In this document: positions 8,480-16,159 of the stretch, piece by piece
How the letters are laid out: every line of letters starts with the position of its first letter
How positions within the stretch are numbered: position 1 is the first letter of the stretch
Source: Acidobacteriota bacterium
GTDB lineage: Bacteria > Acidobacteriota > Terriglobia > Terriglobales > Acidobacteriaceae
Length of the DNA: 33,189 nt
Reading direction: 5' to 3'
Assembly (NCBI GenBank): GCA_003225535.1
Contig: QIAL01000315.1
Span: 1 to 33,189 of the forward strand
Notes under the pieces: model-generated
Told to the model about the DNA's origin: nothing
Databases searched by the model: none
The model's input: the letters and a program-made list of their open reading frames with translations, nothing else
Made by a program: the position numbers and the translations under genes

Positions 8480-9072
8480 TCATCGCAAAATTCCTGAGCG
8501 ATGCTGCCTGGTACTTCTATCTGTTCTGGTTGCCAAAGTATTTGTACGACGCGCGCGGCTTCGACACCAAGGCTGTCGGCACGTTCGCGTGGATTCCATA
8601 TGCGGCCGCCGGGGTCGGATGCTTAGCCGGCGGCTGGTTTTCAAGTTACCTGGTGCGGCGTCAATTCTCGCTGGATGTAGCGAGAAAACTGGCTCTGGGG
8701 CTCAGTGCGGCGGTGATGCCGCTCATCATCCTGGTTCCGCACGTTGCCGTGTCTTGGGCGATTGCTATTTTTAGCGTGGCATATTTCGGACAGCAATCCT
8801 GGTCGACGCTGGTTATGGTCCTCCCTGCTGACCTTCTGCCTCGTGGAGTGGTGGGCTCCGTAGCCGGATTGGTGGGCTTCGGCGGAGCCATGGGCGGAAT
8901 CGCATTCGGGCAACTGGTCGGCTATTTACTCGATCACGGGATAGGGTATCCCACCGTTTTCACACTGGCGGGAATATTTCACGTGGTCGCGTTCGCCGTG
9001 ATTCTGGCCGCGATCCCAGCGTTTCGGCCTCAGGACGTCGAGCGCCGGTTGAGATATCAGGGAGCACAATGA
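8476..9072 (+). CDS. MFS sugar-acid transporter, C-terminal half (split gene)
   Basis: Encodes TM helices 7-12 of the same ACS/ExuT-type permease, starting at LIIAKFLSDAAW and FYLFWLPKYLYD, the usual helix-7 opening of this family, and including FGQQSWSTLVMVLPADLLP and VAGLVGFGGAMGG. The TTG at 8476 has no evident ribosome site of its own apart from the G-rich run, so this is probably the rest of a broken gene. It overlaps the N-terminal fragment by 4 bases. Its stop TGA (9070-9072) overlaps the ATG of the dehydratase gene, showing operon structure. A two-polypeptide transporter is possible but less likely than a damaged gene. Confidence 0.8.
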   Translation: MIIAKFLSDAAWYFYLFWLPKYLYDARGFDTKAVGTFAWIPYAAAGVGCLAGGWFSSYLVRRQFSLDVARKLALGLSAAVMPLIILVPHVAVSWAIAIFSVAYFGQQSWSTLVMVLPADLLPRGVVGSVAGLVGFGGAMGGIAFGQLVGYLLDHGIGYPTVFTLAGIFHVVAFAVILAAIPAFRPQDVERRLRYQGAQ

Positions 9073-10241
9073 AGATCAAAGAAATTCGGACACGAGTGTT
9101 TCGATGGCGAGGCAAGATCACTCCCCTGCCACCACACTTCTGCACGAATCCAATGGACCTGCTGGAACTGCCCCAGGCGTCGATGGGCACCTTCACCTTT
9201 CACGGCTGGCTCGCAGTCGAAGTCTTCACAGATGATGGGCTGGTCGGAATCGGAAATGCGGCTCTGGCTCCGCAAATCGTGAAACAAACGATTGACCTTT
9301 ACCTGAAGCCGCTATTGGTCGGACAAAATCCATGGGACGTGGAATTCCTGTGGCAGCACATGTATCGCAAGACGTTGGCCTTCGGTCGCAAAGGCATTGC
9401 GATGGTAGCTATCAGTGCGCTGGATATTGCCCTGTGGGATCTGCTCGGCAAATCGGCCAGGCAACCGGTGTTTCGGCTGCTGGGTGGAAGGACGAAACCA
9501 AGAATTCCAGTCTATGCGAGTCGCCTCTATGCCAGCGAGTCCAACGAGTTGGCGAAAGAAGCGAAGCGTTACAAGGATGAGGGCTTCCGGGCAATGAAGC
9601 TGCGTTTTGGCTGGGGACCGGTTGATGGCGCCGAGGGTATGCAGCGCAATGTAAATCTGGTTCGCACTGTCAGAGAAGCCGTTGGAGATGGTATCGATGT
9701 GATGGCTGACGCCTACATGGGATGGACGCTCGACTATGCGAAGAGAATGCTTCCACTACTGGAGCCATTTCATCTGCGCTGGCTGGAAGAACCAGTCATT
9801 CCTGACGACATTCAGGGCTACGCCGAGTTGAAATCCTATGGCGAGATCCCGATTGCAGGAGGGGAGCACGAATTCACCTTGTCTGGTTTTCGGGATTTGC
9901 TGCAGGCGCGCGCGGTGGACTATATCCAATTCGACACGAACCGGGTCGGAGGCATCACGCAAGCGCGCAAGATCGCCGCGCTCGCCGAGGCGCACGCGAT
10001 TCCCGTCATTCCGCACGCTGGGCAGATGCACAACTATCACGTGGTGATGGCGAGCTTCAATTCTCCGATGGCCGAATATTTCCCAATAGTGGATGTGGAA
10101 GTCGGGAACGAATTGTTCTGGTATCTGTTTGCTGGCGAACCGAAGGCGAAGGATGGCTATATCGACTTGGCGGACGATGTGCCCGGCTTCGGCCTCACCA
10201 TTGACGAAGCGAAGTTGCGAGACTTCGAGATTCTTGAATAA
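9069..10241 (+). CDS. Sugar-acid dehydratase, mandelate racemase/muconate lactonizing enzyme (enolase) superfamily
   Basis: A 390-aa enzyme expected to remove water from an aldonic or similar sugar acid, giving a 2-keto-3-deoxy acid. Enolase-superfamily features are complete: Mg ligands Asp214 (MADAYMGW), Glu240/241 (WLEEPV) and Glu266 (GGEHEF); Asp289 (IQFDTN) paired with catalytic His316 (VIPHAGQMHNYH). The pattern FGWGPVDGAEGM and PHAG...NYHVV is closest in my recollection to the rhamnonate dehydratase-type subgroup. The start ATG overlaps the transporter stop by ATGA, with GGGAG 6 bases upstream. In this arabinose-type cluster the substrate could be L-arabonate, L-rhamnonate or a related acid; the sequence alone does not decide. 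Confidence 0.9.
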   Translation: MKIKEIRTRVFRWRGKITPLPPHFCTNPMDLLELPQASMGTFTFHGWLAVEVFTDDGLVGIGNAALAPQIVKQTIDLYLKPLLVGQNPWDVEFLWQHMYRKTLAFGRKGIAMVAISALDIALWDLLGKSARQPVFRLLGGRTKPRIPVYASRLYASESNELAKEAKRYKDEGFRAMKLRFGWGPVDGAEGMQRNVNLVRTVREAVGDGIDVMADAYMGWTLDYAKRMLPLLEPFHLRWLEEPVIPDDIQGYAELKSYGEIPIAGGEHEFTLSGFRDLLQARAVDYIQFDTNRVGGITQARKIAALAEAHAIPVIPHAGQMHNYHVVMASFNSPMAEYFPIVDVEVGNELFWYLFAGEPKAKDGYIDLADDVPGFGLTIDEAKLRDFEILE

Positions 10242-10258
10242 GGAGTGAATCAGATCTG

Positions 10259-10888
10259 ATGACTCGGCTCGTGCAATTGAAAAAAGGCCCCGTGCGCCGG
10301 GTTGCACTGGTAGAAGAACCTCATCTGCGAGTGCTTGATGGCTGCGCTTCGGTTTACGAACTTGCGAAATCGGCGATCCTTGGTGGATCCAAGCTCGGTG
10401 ATCTCGTAAAGAAGAGGCTTACATCCGAACGACTGGAATACGATCTCGTGTACAGCGGCAAATCCGAGTGGCAGATGCTGCCGCCAATCGATCATCCTGA
10501 AGAGCCCACTAGGTGCATGATCTCGGGAACCGGGCTTACTCATTTCGGCAGTGCACTGGACCGGCAGTCGATGCACGCTGTAGCCACGGACGAGATGACT
10601 GACAGCATGAAGATGTTTCAGTGGGGTAAAGATGGAGGTCGACCAGATCCGGGGCAGGTCGGAGTTCCTCCGGAGTGGTTCTACAAGGGGACCGGGACAA
10701 CGCTGCGAGCACACGGGCAAGCCCTCGAAATTCCCTGGTACGCAGAAGACGGCGGTGAGGAGGCGGAGATTGCAGGCCTCTATGTGGTCGGCCCGAATGG
10801 AACCCCACATCGTGTGGGAATGGCCGGAGGAAACGAGTTTTCAGACCACCGCTTTGAAAAAACGAATCCAAGTGGAAATCGAACGTGA
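10259..10888 (+). CDS. AraD1/GguC-like protein of sugar-acid catabolism, N-terminal part (frameshifted)
   Basis: The N-terminal two thirds of a protein of the family called AraD1 or GguC in databases (fumarylacetoacetase-like fold), found with arabinose and sugar-acid catabolism and thought to act on 2-keto-3-deoxy acids. Visible motifs are MLPPIDHPEEP, GTGLTHFGSA, VGVPPEWFYKG, DGGEEAEIAGLYVVG and GNEFSDH. After GNEFSDHRFEK the frame goes wrong and stops at 10888. The family normally continues with a NYLYLAHSKLR-type segment, absent here. The rest of the protein follows in another frame. The gene sits 17 bases after the dehydratase gene. Its function in this strain is doubtful because of the break. 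Confidence 0.75.
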   Translation: MTRLVQLKKGPVRRVALVEEPHLRVLDGCASVYELAKSAILGGSKLGDLVKKRLTSERLEYDLVYSGKSEWQMLPPIDHPEEPTRCMISGTGLTHFGSALDRQSMHAVATDEMTDSMKMFQWGKDGGRPDPGQVGVPPEWFYKGTGTTLRAHGQALEIPWYAEDGGEEAEIAGLYVVGPNGTPHRVGMAGGNEFSDHRFEKTNPSGNRT

Positions 10889-11174
10889 GGGGCGTATTCT
10901 CTGGTCGGGAACCTTCCGCACGGGCGAGTCGGAAATGTGCCACAGCTTGCGGAATCTCGAGCATCATCACTTCAAGTTCGAAGGTCACCGCCGGCCGGGT
11001 GATGTGCACGTGCATTTCTTCGGAACCGACTGCCTGAGCTTTGGAGCTGGAATTCGACTGGAAAACGGAGATATGATCCGGGTTTCATTTGAAGGATTCG
11101 GGCGGCCGCTCCGCAATGTGGTTCATGTGTCCAAATCGGAGGCCGTGCCGATCGAAGTGAATTCGTTGGGGTGA
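10854..11174 (+). pseudogene. AraD1/GguC-like protein, out-of-frame C-terminal part
   Basis: From 10854 a second frame encodes REGRILWSGTFRTGE, MCHSLRNLEHHHFKF, RRPGDVHVHFFGTDCLSF and GFGRPLRNVV, the conserved C-terminal half of the AraD1/GguC family including the likely metal/substrate His-rich motif. About 25-30 residues between this part and the upstream fragment are missing relative to the family, and the frames differ. No start codon or ribosome site serves this part alone. It ends 9 bases before the dehydrogenase gene. Confidence 0.7.
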
Positions 11175-11183
11175 CAAGAGCGA

Positions 11184-12056
11184 ATGTCAAAACCACGCGT
11201 CGCAATCTTAGGCTTGGGAATCATGGGTGGAGGGATGGCGAATCGTCTGCTCTCCACGGGATTTCCGGTATCGGTTTACAACCGGAGCCGTGAAAAAGCA
11301 ACCAAACTCGCCGGTGCCGGCGCTTTCGTGGCGAGCACTTCACGCGAGGCGGCTGCGCGATCCGAGATTGTGATTGCTATGGTCGCCGACGATGCCGCGT
11401 CCCGCAATATCTGGCTGGGGAATGATGGAGCACTCGCCGGAGCGGTCCCCGGATCGCTGTTGCTGGAATCGAGCACGTTGTCGGTCGGCTGGGTGAAAGA
11501 GCTCAATCGTGCGGCCGCCGAGAAGCATTGCGAGTTTCTAGATGCGCCCGTGACCGGAACCAAGCCTCACGCCGCAAACGGCGAGTTGTTCTTCATGGTC
11601 GGTGGGTCGTCGGCAGGATTTTCACGCGCTCGCGAAGTTCTATCGGCATTGGGAAGGGAAGTCTTGCATCTTGGCCCCACCGGGAGCGGCGCACTGATCA
11701 AGTTGATCAACAACTTCGTTTGCGGGGTAGAAGCTGCAGCTTTTGCGGAAGCCATGAATTTGGTGAATGCTGGTGGTCTGGATCGCGAAAAATGCATCGC
11801 CATCCTGGGAAATAGTGCGCTGGCCAGCCCATTGATCAAGAGAATGCTGACCAGCATGGAATCAAACGACTTCACTCCAAACTTTCCGCTCAAGCTCATG
11901 ACGAAAGATATCGGTTACGCAATCAAGGAAGCGGAAACCCGCGGCGTTCCGCTCGAGACAGCGGTGCCCGCACTGGAAGTCTTCAGGCGCGCAATAGAGA
12001 AGGGTTTAGGCGAGCAAGATTTCTCAGCCGTCATAAAAGCACCTTCCAAGAAATGA
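11184..12056 (+). CDS. NAD(P)-dependent beta-hydroxyacid dehydrogenase (GarR/HIBADH family)
   Basis: A 290-aa oxidoreductase related to tartronate semialdehyde reductase and 3-hydroxyisobutyrate dehydrogenase. The Rossmann motif GLGIMGGGMANRL is at the N-terminus; the substrate loop DAPVTGTKPHAANGEL and catalytic Lys173 in GSGALIKLINN are intact. The typical C-terminal helices include PLKLMTKDIGYA. It is the last gene of the plus-strand sugar operon, 9 bases after the AraD1-like reading frame, so it probably reduces or oxidises a semialdehyde or hydroxyacid made in the pathway. The start has only a weak AAGAG before it. The precise substrate is unknown; family members differ greatly. Confidence 0.9.
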   Translation: MSKPRVAILGLGIMGGGMANRLLSTGFPVSVYNRSREKATKLAGAGAFVASTSREAAARSEIVIAMVADDAASRNIWLGNDGALAGAVPGSLLLESSTLSVGWVKELNRAAAEKHCEFLDAPVTGTKPHAANGELFFMVGGSSAGFSRAREVLSALGREVLHLGPTGSGALIKLINNFVCGVEAAAFAEAMNLVNAGGLDREKCIAILGNSALASPLIKRMLTSMESNDFTPNFPLKLMTKDIGYAIKEAETRGVPLETAVPALEVFRRAIEKGLGEQDFSAVIKAPSKK

Positions 12057-12084
12057 CTTCATCCATGTCTGAAGGGACGAGCGC

Positions 12085-12240
12085 TTGCGCCATGGCAACG
12101 AAGCATCTGCGATTGCACGAGAGGTCGCTCAAACTCCTCTGCCACTTCCTAATTACGACAGCCTCAGCGCAGCGAGGATAGCTAACCGCATCGCCCTTCT
12201 GAAAACGATAAAATGGCTTCATAGCAGGAAAGCTAGCGGC
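12085..12240 (+). pseudogene. Possible gene remnant with a LPNYDSLSA motif
   Basis: Inside the 274-base convergent gap, one plus frame reads AREVAQTPLPLPNYDSLSA followed by RIANRI and a Leu/Lys-rich helix. The pattern LPxYDSLSxxxIxxRIxxL resembles a short helical C-terminal domain I have seen in other bacterial proteins. There is no credible start or ribosome site, so at best this is the tail of a lost gene. Weak call. Confidence 0.2.
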
Positions 12241-12284
12241 CTCAACGCCGAAATATCCGGCGGTCCCTTGGGCGTTCTGAGGCC
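12238..12284. other. Stem-loop between convergent genes
   Basis: GGCCTCAACGCC (12238-12249) pairs with GGCGTtcTGAGGCC (12271-12284), apart from a two-base bulge; the loop is about 21 bases. It lies between the convergent dehydrogenase and subtilase genes. No T-tract follows on either strand, so it is not a typical intrinsic terminator, though it may help end transcripts. Confidence 0.3.
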
Positions 12285-12330
12285 AAAAATCGCAGTGATT
12301 CCGCCGGAGCGGCGACGCACCTGCCGAAGC

Positions 12331-13977
12331 CTATCGAATCGTCAAGGTTACATGGGTGGAATGCACAAGACTTCCGCTCTTTCCTCGAATCGTGAGCTTG
12401 TAGATCCCAGTCGGTGCCGACTGCCCGATTTGCAGGGTCAGGACAGAGGTGCCGGCACCCGCAATCGACGACGGACTAAAGGCCCACGACGTGTGCGTTG
12501 GCAAGCCGATCACACTCAGATTTACAGTTCCTGTGAAGCCCTGCAATGCGGTGACCGTGACCGTAAGTTTTTGACTTGCACCGCGGTTAATGGTCGCGCT
12601 CGATGGGGCCACAGAGATAGAAAAGTTGCCCATCGCGGCGGAAAGAGCACGCACCAAGTCTAACCGGCCGTGACCCATGTTGGGGCCGACATAGACCGCA
12701 TGAGCCACATCAGTGGCGGCATGTGATTCGTTGGTACCGGGTTTCAGGTTCAATAAAAGTGCAGCCCCTCCGGAAACGAAGGGCGTGCTGAATGAGGTTC
12801 CCCAGCCAGCGGCGTAAGTGCTGAACGGGTACGTCGTGACAATCCCTTCTCCAGGTGCGGCGACCCAGACGACTTGGTTGCCATAGTTGGAGAAGGAAGA
12901 ACGCGTATCCAGGTCGCTGGTTGAGGCGATACCCATGACATCGGTTCGGATCGCGGCAGGATAGACAACCTCCTCCCTGCCGTCATTCCCTGCAGATGCT
13001 GCACAAATGATGCCGGATTTGTTGGCCTGATTCAGCGCGGACGACAACTCTGTGGAACTCGTCATGAGATCGAAACTCATGTTGATAACGTTTGCGCCGT
13101 TCTGATTTGCGTAATAGATCGCGCGCAAGATGTCAGAGAGGTTCCCCGTTCCGGCGGAACTAAAGGCTTTGAGTGGCAACAAGTGTGCTTTTGGAGCCAC
13201 CAAGTGGATGACACCCATCACCATCGTGCCGTGGCCAAATGCGGCATACTTTGGATTGGTGTCGAGGATAGTTGCGGCCCATCCTTCCAGGATGGCCGCG
13301 CTTTCTTGATTGACGTTGGCAGGCGGACAGTTCGCGGGCGCGCAAGGGGGCGGTAGATTGGGAAAGTCGGTTGGAGACAAGTCGTTGAGCTCAGAGGCAC
13401 CAGACCGATTGCGGGTAAAGTCGTAGCCTTGGAGCAGCACACCCGCGAACGCTGGATGATTGGGATCAACGCCGGTATCGATGTCGGCGACGATTCCGCT
13501 GCCGGCAACGCTAAACTGATGTTGAGCGGTCGCCACGCGAACTATTTGTGCGGCCGGTTGAGTCACGTAGCCATTCCAAACTTTTGAATTGTAGTACGTG
13601 ACAAGAGTCGACTCAGAAAGGGCGGCTGGTGGCGTGGTCACGCTGTTCAGTCCGCCAAGGAGACTGACGAGCTGGTCTACTTCCGCATCTACGATACCCG
13701 GAAGCGAGCGCAAGATATTGAGGATGATGCTCGCGTTCAGCGGTGAGTTGACGAGGAAGAGTTGGTTCAGGGGATCTCCCAGGCTGCCGACTACAGAACA
13801 GATCGGGAGTGGCAGAGGATTGCAGAGCTGCTGAAGCCCCTGGAGACCGAGGGTCGTCCGAACGATGATTCGGCTGTCGGCCTTGGCTGGTGCAGTCCAG
13901 AACATTACGAATAGCACCGCAACAAGCCACGTTCGGTTCCTTAGCACGTCTTTGCATCTTGTGCAGTAATTTCGCAT
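12331..13977 (-). CDS. Secreted subtilisin-like serine protease (S8) with C-terminal Ig-like domain
   Basis: A 548-aa exported protease. The start at 13977 is chosen because AGGAG lies 8-9 bases upstream and a clean Sec signal follows (basic N-terminus, hydrophobic TWLVAVLFVMFW, cleavage near AKA). The catalytic triad is complete: Asp167 (DIDTGVD), His249 (FGHGTMVMG) and Ser395 (GTSFSTPFVSGG); oxyanion Asn is likely in AASAGNDG. The last 95 residues form an Ig-like beta domain (SISVAPSSATINRG ... VTLTIR), common on secreted proteins. It lies 64 bases after the rsbS-like gene on the same strand, so it may be co-transcribed with rsbR-rsbS. Peptides it releases could feed the oligopeptide importer encoded at 16160-21802; that link is inference. 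Confidence 0.92.
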   Translation of the reverse strand: MRNYCTRCKDVLRNRTWLVAVLFVMFWTAPAKADSRIIVRTTLGLQGLQQLCNPLPLPICSVVGSLGDPLNQLFLVNSPLNASIILNILRSLPGIVDAEVDQLVSLLGGLNSVTTPPAALSESTLVTYYNSKVWNGYVTQPAAQIVRVATAQHQFSVAGSGIVADIDTGVDPNHPAFAGVLLQGYDFTRNRSGASELNDLSPTDFPNLPPPCAPANCPPANVNQESAAILEGWAATILDTNPKYAAFGHGTMVMGVIHLVAPKAHLLPLKAFSSAGTGNLSDILRAIYYANQNGANVINMSFDLMTSSTELSSALNQANKSGIICAASAGNDGREEVVYPAAIRTDVMGIASTSDLDTRSSFSNYGNQVVWVAAPGEGIVTTYPFSTYAAGWGTSFSTPFVSGGAALLLNLKPGTNESHAATDVAHAVYVGPNMGHGRLDLVRALSAAMGNFSISVAPSSATINRGASQKLTVTVTALQGFTGTVNLSVIGLPTHTSWAFSPSSIAGAGTSVLTLQIGQSAPTGIYKLTIRGKSGSLVHSTHVTLTIR

Positions 13978-14041
13978 CTTTATTTGCTCCTGGCGCGCCC
14001 ACATTAGGTTCTCGCCGAGGAATGCCTTTGGAGTCCGCGAG

Positions 14042-14428
14042 TTAATTGCGGGAGAGGTTACTTCCAGCTCCTCGGGATTTCCCTTTGTGATTCAGAAAAG
14101 CCAGTCCCTCCTCCAAGTCCAGGGCTGTCGCCACGCCTTCGAGATTCAACCCCAACTGGACCATGGCGAAAGCTACCTCTGGTTGGATACCGACGATCAC
14201 GGTCTCGGCTCCGCGCAACCGGATCATGTACGCAAGATCTCGGAGCGTGCGGGATGCGAAGGAATCCATCACATCCAAGGCGGTCACATCTACGATGACT
14301 GCGTGAGAACGAAACTCCCCGACTCGTTCGACCAACGCATCCCGCAGATGGGTCAAATCCGCATCCGTCAGGGCGGCTTGGACCGTGGCGATCAGGTAAT
14401 GCTGCTGTTTGAGAATAGGAACTTCCAT
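14042..14428 (-). CDS. rsbS: RsbS-like STAS domain protein (stressosome scaffold)
   Basis: A 128-aa single STAS domain. In Bacillus, RsbS and RsbR build the stressosome, which holds the kinase RsbT until stress leads to phosphorylation. The key site is conserved: Ser56 in DVMDSFASRTL matches the phosphorylated Ser59 of B. subtilis RsbS (IDSF). The motif GIQPEVAFAMVQLGL and the end DLEEGLAFL also match RsbS closely, more than a simple SpoIIAA-type antagonist. It lies 12 bases after the rsbR-like gene. Its partner kinase is not adjacent but is encoded about 11 kb away on the other strand (26459-26917). Confidence 0.9.
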   Translation of the reverse strand: MEVPILKQQHYLIATVQAALTDADLTHLRDALVERVGEFRSHAVIVDVTALDVMDSFASRTLRDLAYMIRLRGAETVIVGIQPEVAFAMVQLGLNLEGVATALDLEEGLAFLNHKGKSRGAGSNLSRN

Positions 14429-14440
14429 TGCTAGCTTTTC

Positions 14441-15349
14441 CTATGCCTGCGGAGCCTCTTCCACAATTGAAATCACCTTGTAGCCCAAAAGCCGCTCTGC
14501 TTCCTCGATGCCACCTTGCAGGTCGCCTACAGTGTGCATCTTCCCCAAATCCACGCCGATTGTAACCAGGGTCTGCGCAATTTCCGGCGACAGACCCGTG
14601 ACGATCACCATTGCCCCGAGAAGCCTCGAGGCTTCCACGGTCTGGACGAGATGGCTGGCAACGACGGAGTTCATGGCGGCGACGCCGGTAATGTCAATCA
14701 CCACAACCTTGGCACGGTTGGTCCGGATCGCCCGCAGAAGCTGCTCCGTCAATTGGCGAGCGCGATGGGGATCAATCGCTCCAATGATAGGAAGAATGAG
14801 CAAGCGTTCGCGCACCTGCAAAACAGGAGTTGAGAGTTCACGAATAGCCTCCTGCTGCTCGCGAATGATGCGTTCACGTTCCTGCACAAAGCCCACCGCC
14901 ACGGTGTTTGCGATGCGGTTGGCGGCGGGTTCATAAGCGTCCAGAATGCTGTTCAGCTTATCGAAGTCATCCTGATATTTGGCAAACAACGAGCGTGCGA
15001 GGACATCACGCAGCAGCAAGACGATCCCGACAACTTCGTCTGTTTCTACGCCTCGTGGAATCACGCGCTCCGATAGATTGCGGGCGTAAGCTTGCAAAGC
15101 CTCAAAGGTCCCAGTCTCCACCGCTTCGACGTAATTGTCATAGACGGAGGTGGCCTCGGCGAAAATCTCTTCCTCGCTCATTGCCGTAAGCAATTGCGCC
15201 TCCTGGATGCGGCGGGCCCATTCCTGACGAAGTTGGGTGCGATTTTGGCGGAGGTGAGCGACCAATTCACGCAACAACGCCGCGGTAAACTCAGTGTCTT
15301 GCTGACTCTTGAAACGGGGAGAAACGTTGCTCTTCACAACGACTACCAT
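14441..15349 (-). CDS. rsbR: RsbR-like stressosome sensor (N-terminal helical domain plus STAS)
   Basis: A 302-aa protein. The start at 15349 has a strong AGGAGG 8 bases upstream. The N-terminal 160 residues are helical, of the RsbRD_N-like type (ELVAHLRQNRTQLRQEWARRI), with no heme or flavin motif visible. A linker (LSTPVLQVRERLLILP) leads to a C-terminal STAS domain (residues about 170-285) with DITGVAAMNSVVASHL, GLSPEIAQTLVTIG and TVGDLQGGIEEA, as in RsbR. Ser228 occupies the place of RsbT-target Thr205 of B. subtilis RsbRA, while Pro194 (GAIDPHRA) stands where Thr171 would be. It forms an operon with rsbS. What signal it senses cannot be read from sequence. Confidence 0.9.
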   Translation of the reverse strand: MVVVVKSNVSPRFKSQQDTEFTAALLRELVAHLRQNRTQLRQEWARRIQEAQLLTAMSEEEIFAEATSVYDNYVEAVETGTFEALQAYARNLSERVIPRGVETDEVVGIVLLLRDVLARSLFAKYQDDFDKLNSILDAYEPAANRIANTVAVGFVQERERIIREQQEAIRELSTPVLQVRERLLILPIIGAIDPHRARQLTEQLLRAIRTNRAKVVVIDITGVAAMNSVVASHLVQTVEASRLLGAMVIVTGLSPEIAQTLVTIGVDLGKMHTVGDLQGGIEEAERLLGYKVISIVEEAPQA

Positions 15350-15721
15350 GACAACCACCTCCTGGCGAAATCGGGCAATCGAGTCAAATCGCAGCCGCCG
15401 GACGTCAGCAATCAAAGAAAGCGTGACATGCCACTCCACGCACACCCCGTGCAGTCAGGGGAGTTGAGCCTGTGCGAGAAACTACAGTAGTTATCGACCC
15501 AGATCAATTGGGAAGGTCCTTGTAGGTGCAAAGGAAAAACTACCGAGTTGTGCGTAGGGAAGAGACCCTAACTACGGAAGGCACCCATACGGTAAAAACT
15601 GTATTGTGCCGACAAAGGGCAAATGGCATCAATGCTGGACGAGCATCGTTTGTTAAGCAAGTGCTTCGCAGTTTCACTAAGAGTAATATCCTCGCCTCTT
15701 TTTTTCTTAGGTCATGTTCCG
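15350..15721. promoter_or_regulatory. Divergent intergenic region between rsbRS and the receiver/importer train
   Basis: No gene is credible here. The region must hold the promoters of rsbR (minus) and of the receiver-importer operon (plus). A short 11-bp dyad ACTACAGTAGT lies at 15481-15491, and a -10-like TAATAT at 15684-15689 has no good -35. A T-rich run (about 15699-15708) precedes the receiver gene. Confidence 0.4.
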
Positions 15722-16123
15722 GTGCGAATATTGATTGCTGACGATGTCTCTACGGCACGTGTATCGTTGCGAAAGCTTCTGGAGAGTCACTCAGGATGGC
15801 AAGTATGTGGCGAGGCAGTCAATGGATGGGAGGCTATCGAGCAGACTGAACGTCTCGCGCCTGATCTTGTGATATTGGATTTACGCATGCCGCTTATGAA
15901 TGGCTTCCAGGCAGCGCGCGAGATTTCTAGAGTCAACCCGCACCCTCCGATGCTCCTGATTACTTTTCAGGCATTGTCGCGGAGTCATCTTGAAGCGGCT
16001 CGCAGCGCTGGCTTCAGCGGAGCCGTTAACAAAGGCTGCGGTCGTGAGATTTTGGCGGCCGCGGAAGCGGTCCTCAACAACCAGGCGTTCTTTCACTTGC
16101 AACGATCCGTTCGCATTGCATGA
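15722..16123 (+). CDS. Single-domain response regulator (receiver only)
   Basis: A CheY-like receiver of about 133 aa. The GTG at 15722 (MRILIADD) is preferred because the in-frame sequence upstream from an ATG at 15623 does not resemble a receiver; the ribosome site is weak for both. Acidic pocket Asp7-Asp8, phospho-acceptor Asp53 (VILDLRMP) and LITF (switch Thr) are present; the usual conserved Lys is probably the Lys in NKG. There is no output domain. It is the first gene of the long plus-strand train and divergent from rsbRS. It could act with the histidine kinase at 27519-28478; that pairing is a guess. Confidence 0.8.
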   Translation: MRILIADDVSTARVSLRKLLESHSGWQVCGEAVNGWEAIEQTERLAPDLVILDLRMPLMNGFQAAREISRVNPHPPMLLITFQALSRSHLEAARSAGFSGAVNKGCGREILAAAEAVLNNQAFFHLQRSVRIA

Positions 16124-16159
16124 GAATTGGGGCATGTGCTCGTTTCTGATGTCCGCGAC

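Noticed and set aside
9756-10307. 183-aa minus-strand open frame
   Set aside because: Shadow of the enolase-superfamily gene, whose active-site residues are all intact.
12238-12284. Intrinsic terminator between convergent genes
   Set aside because: The stem is good, but no T-tract follows on either strand, so it is listed only as a stem-loop.
12085-12663. 192-aa plus-strand open frame running into the subtilase gene
   Set aside because: Most of it is antisense to the subtilase; only the first part has any protein-like pattern and is noted as a possible remnant.
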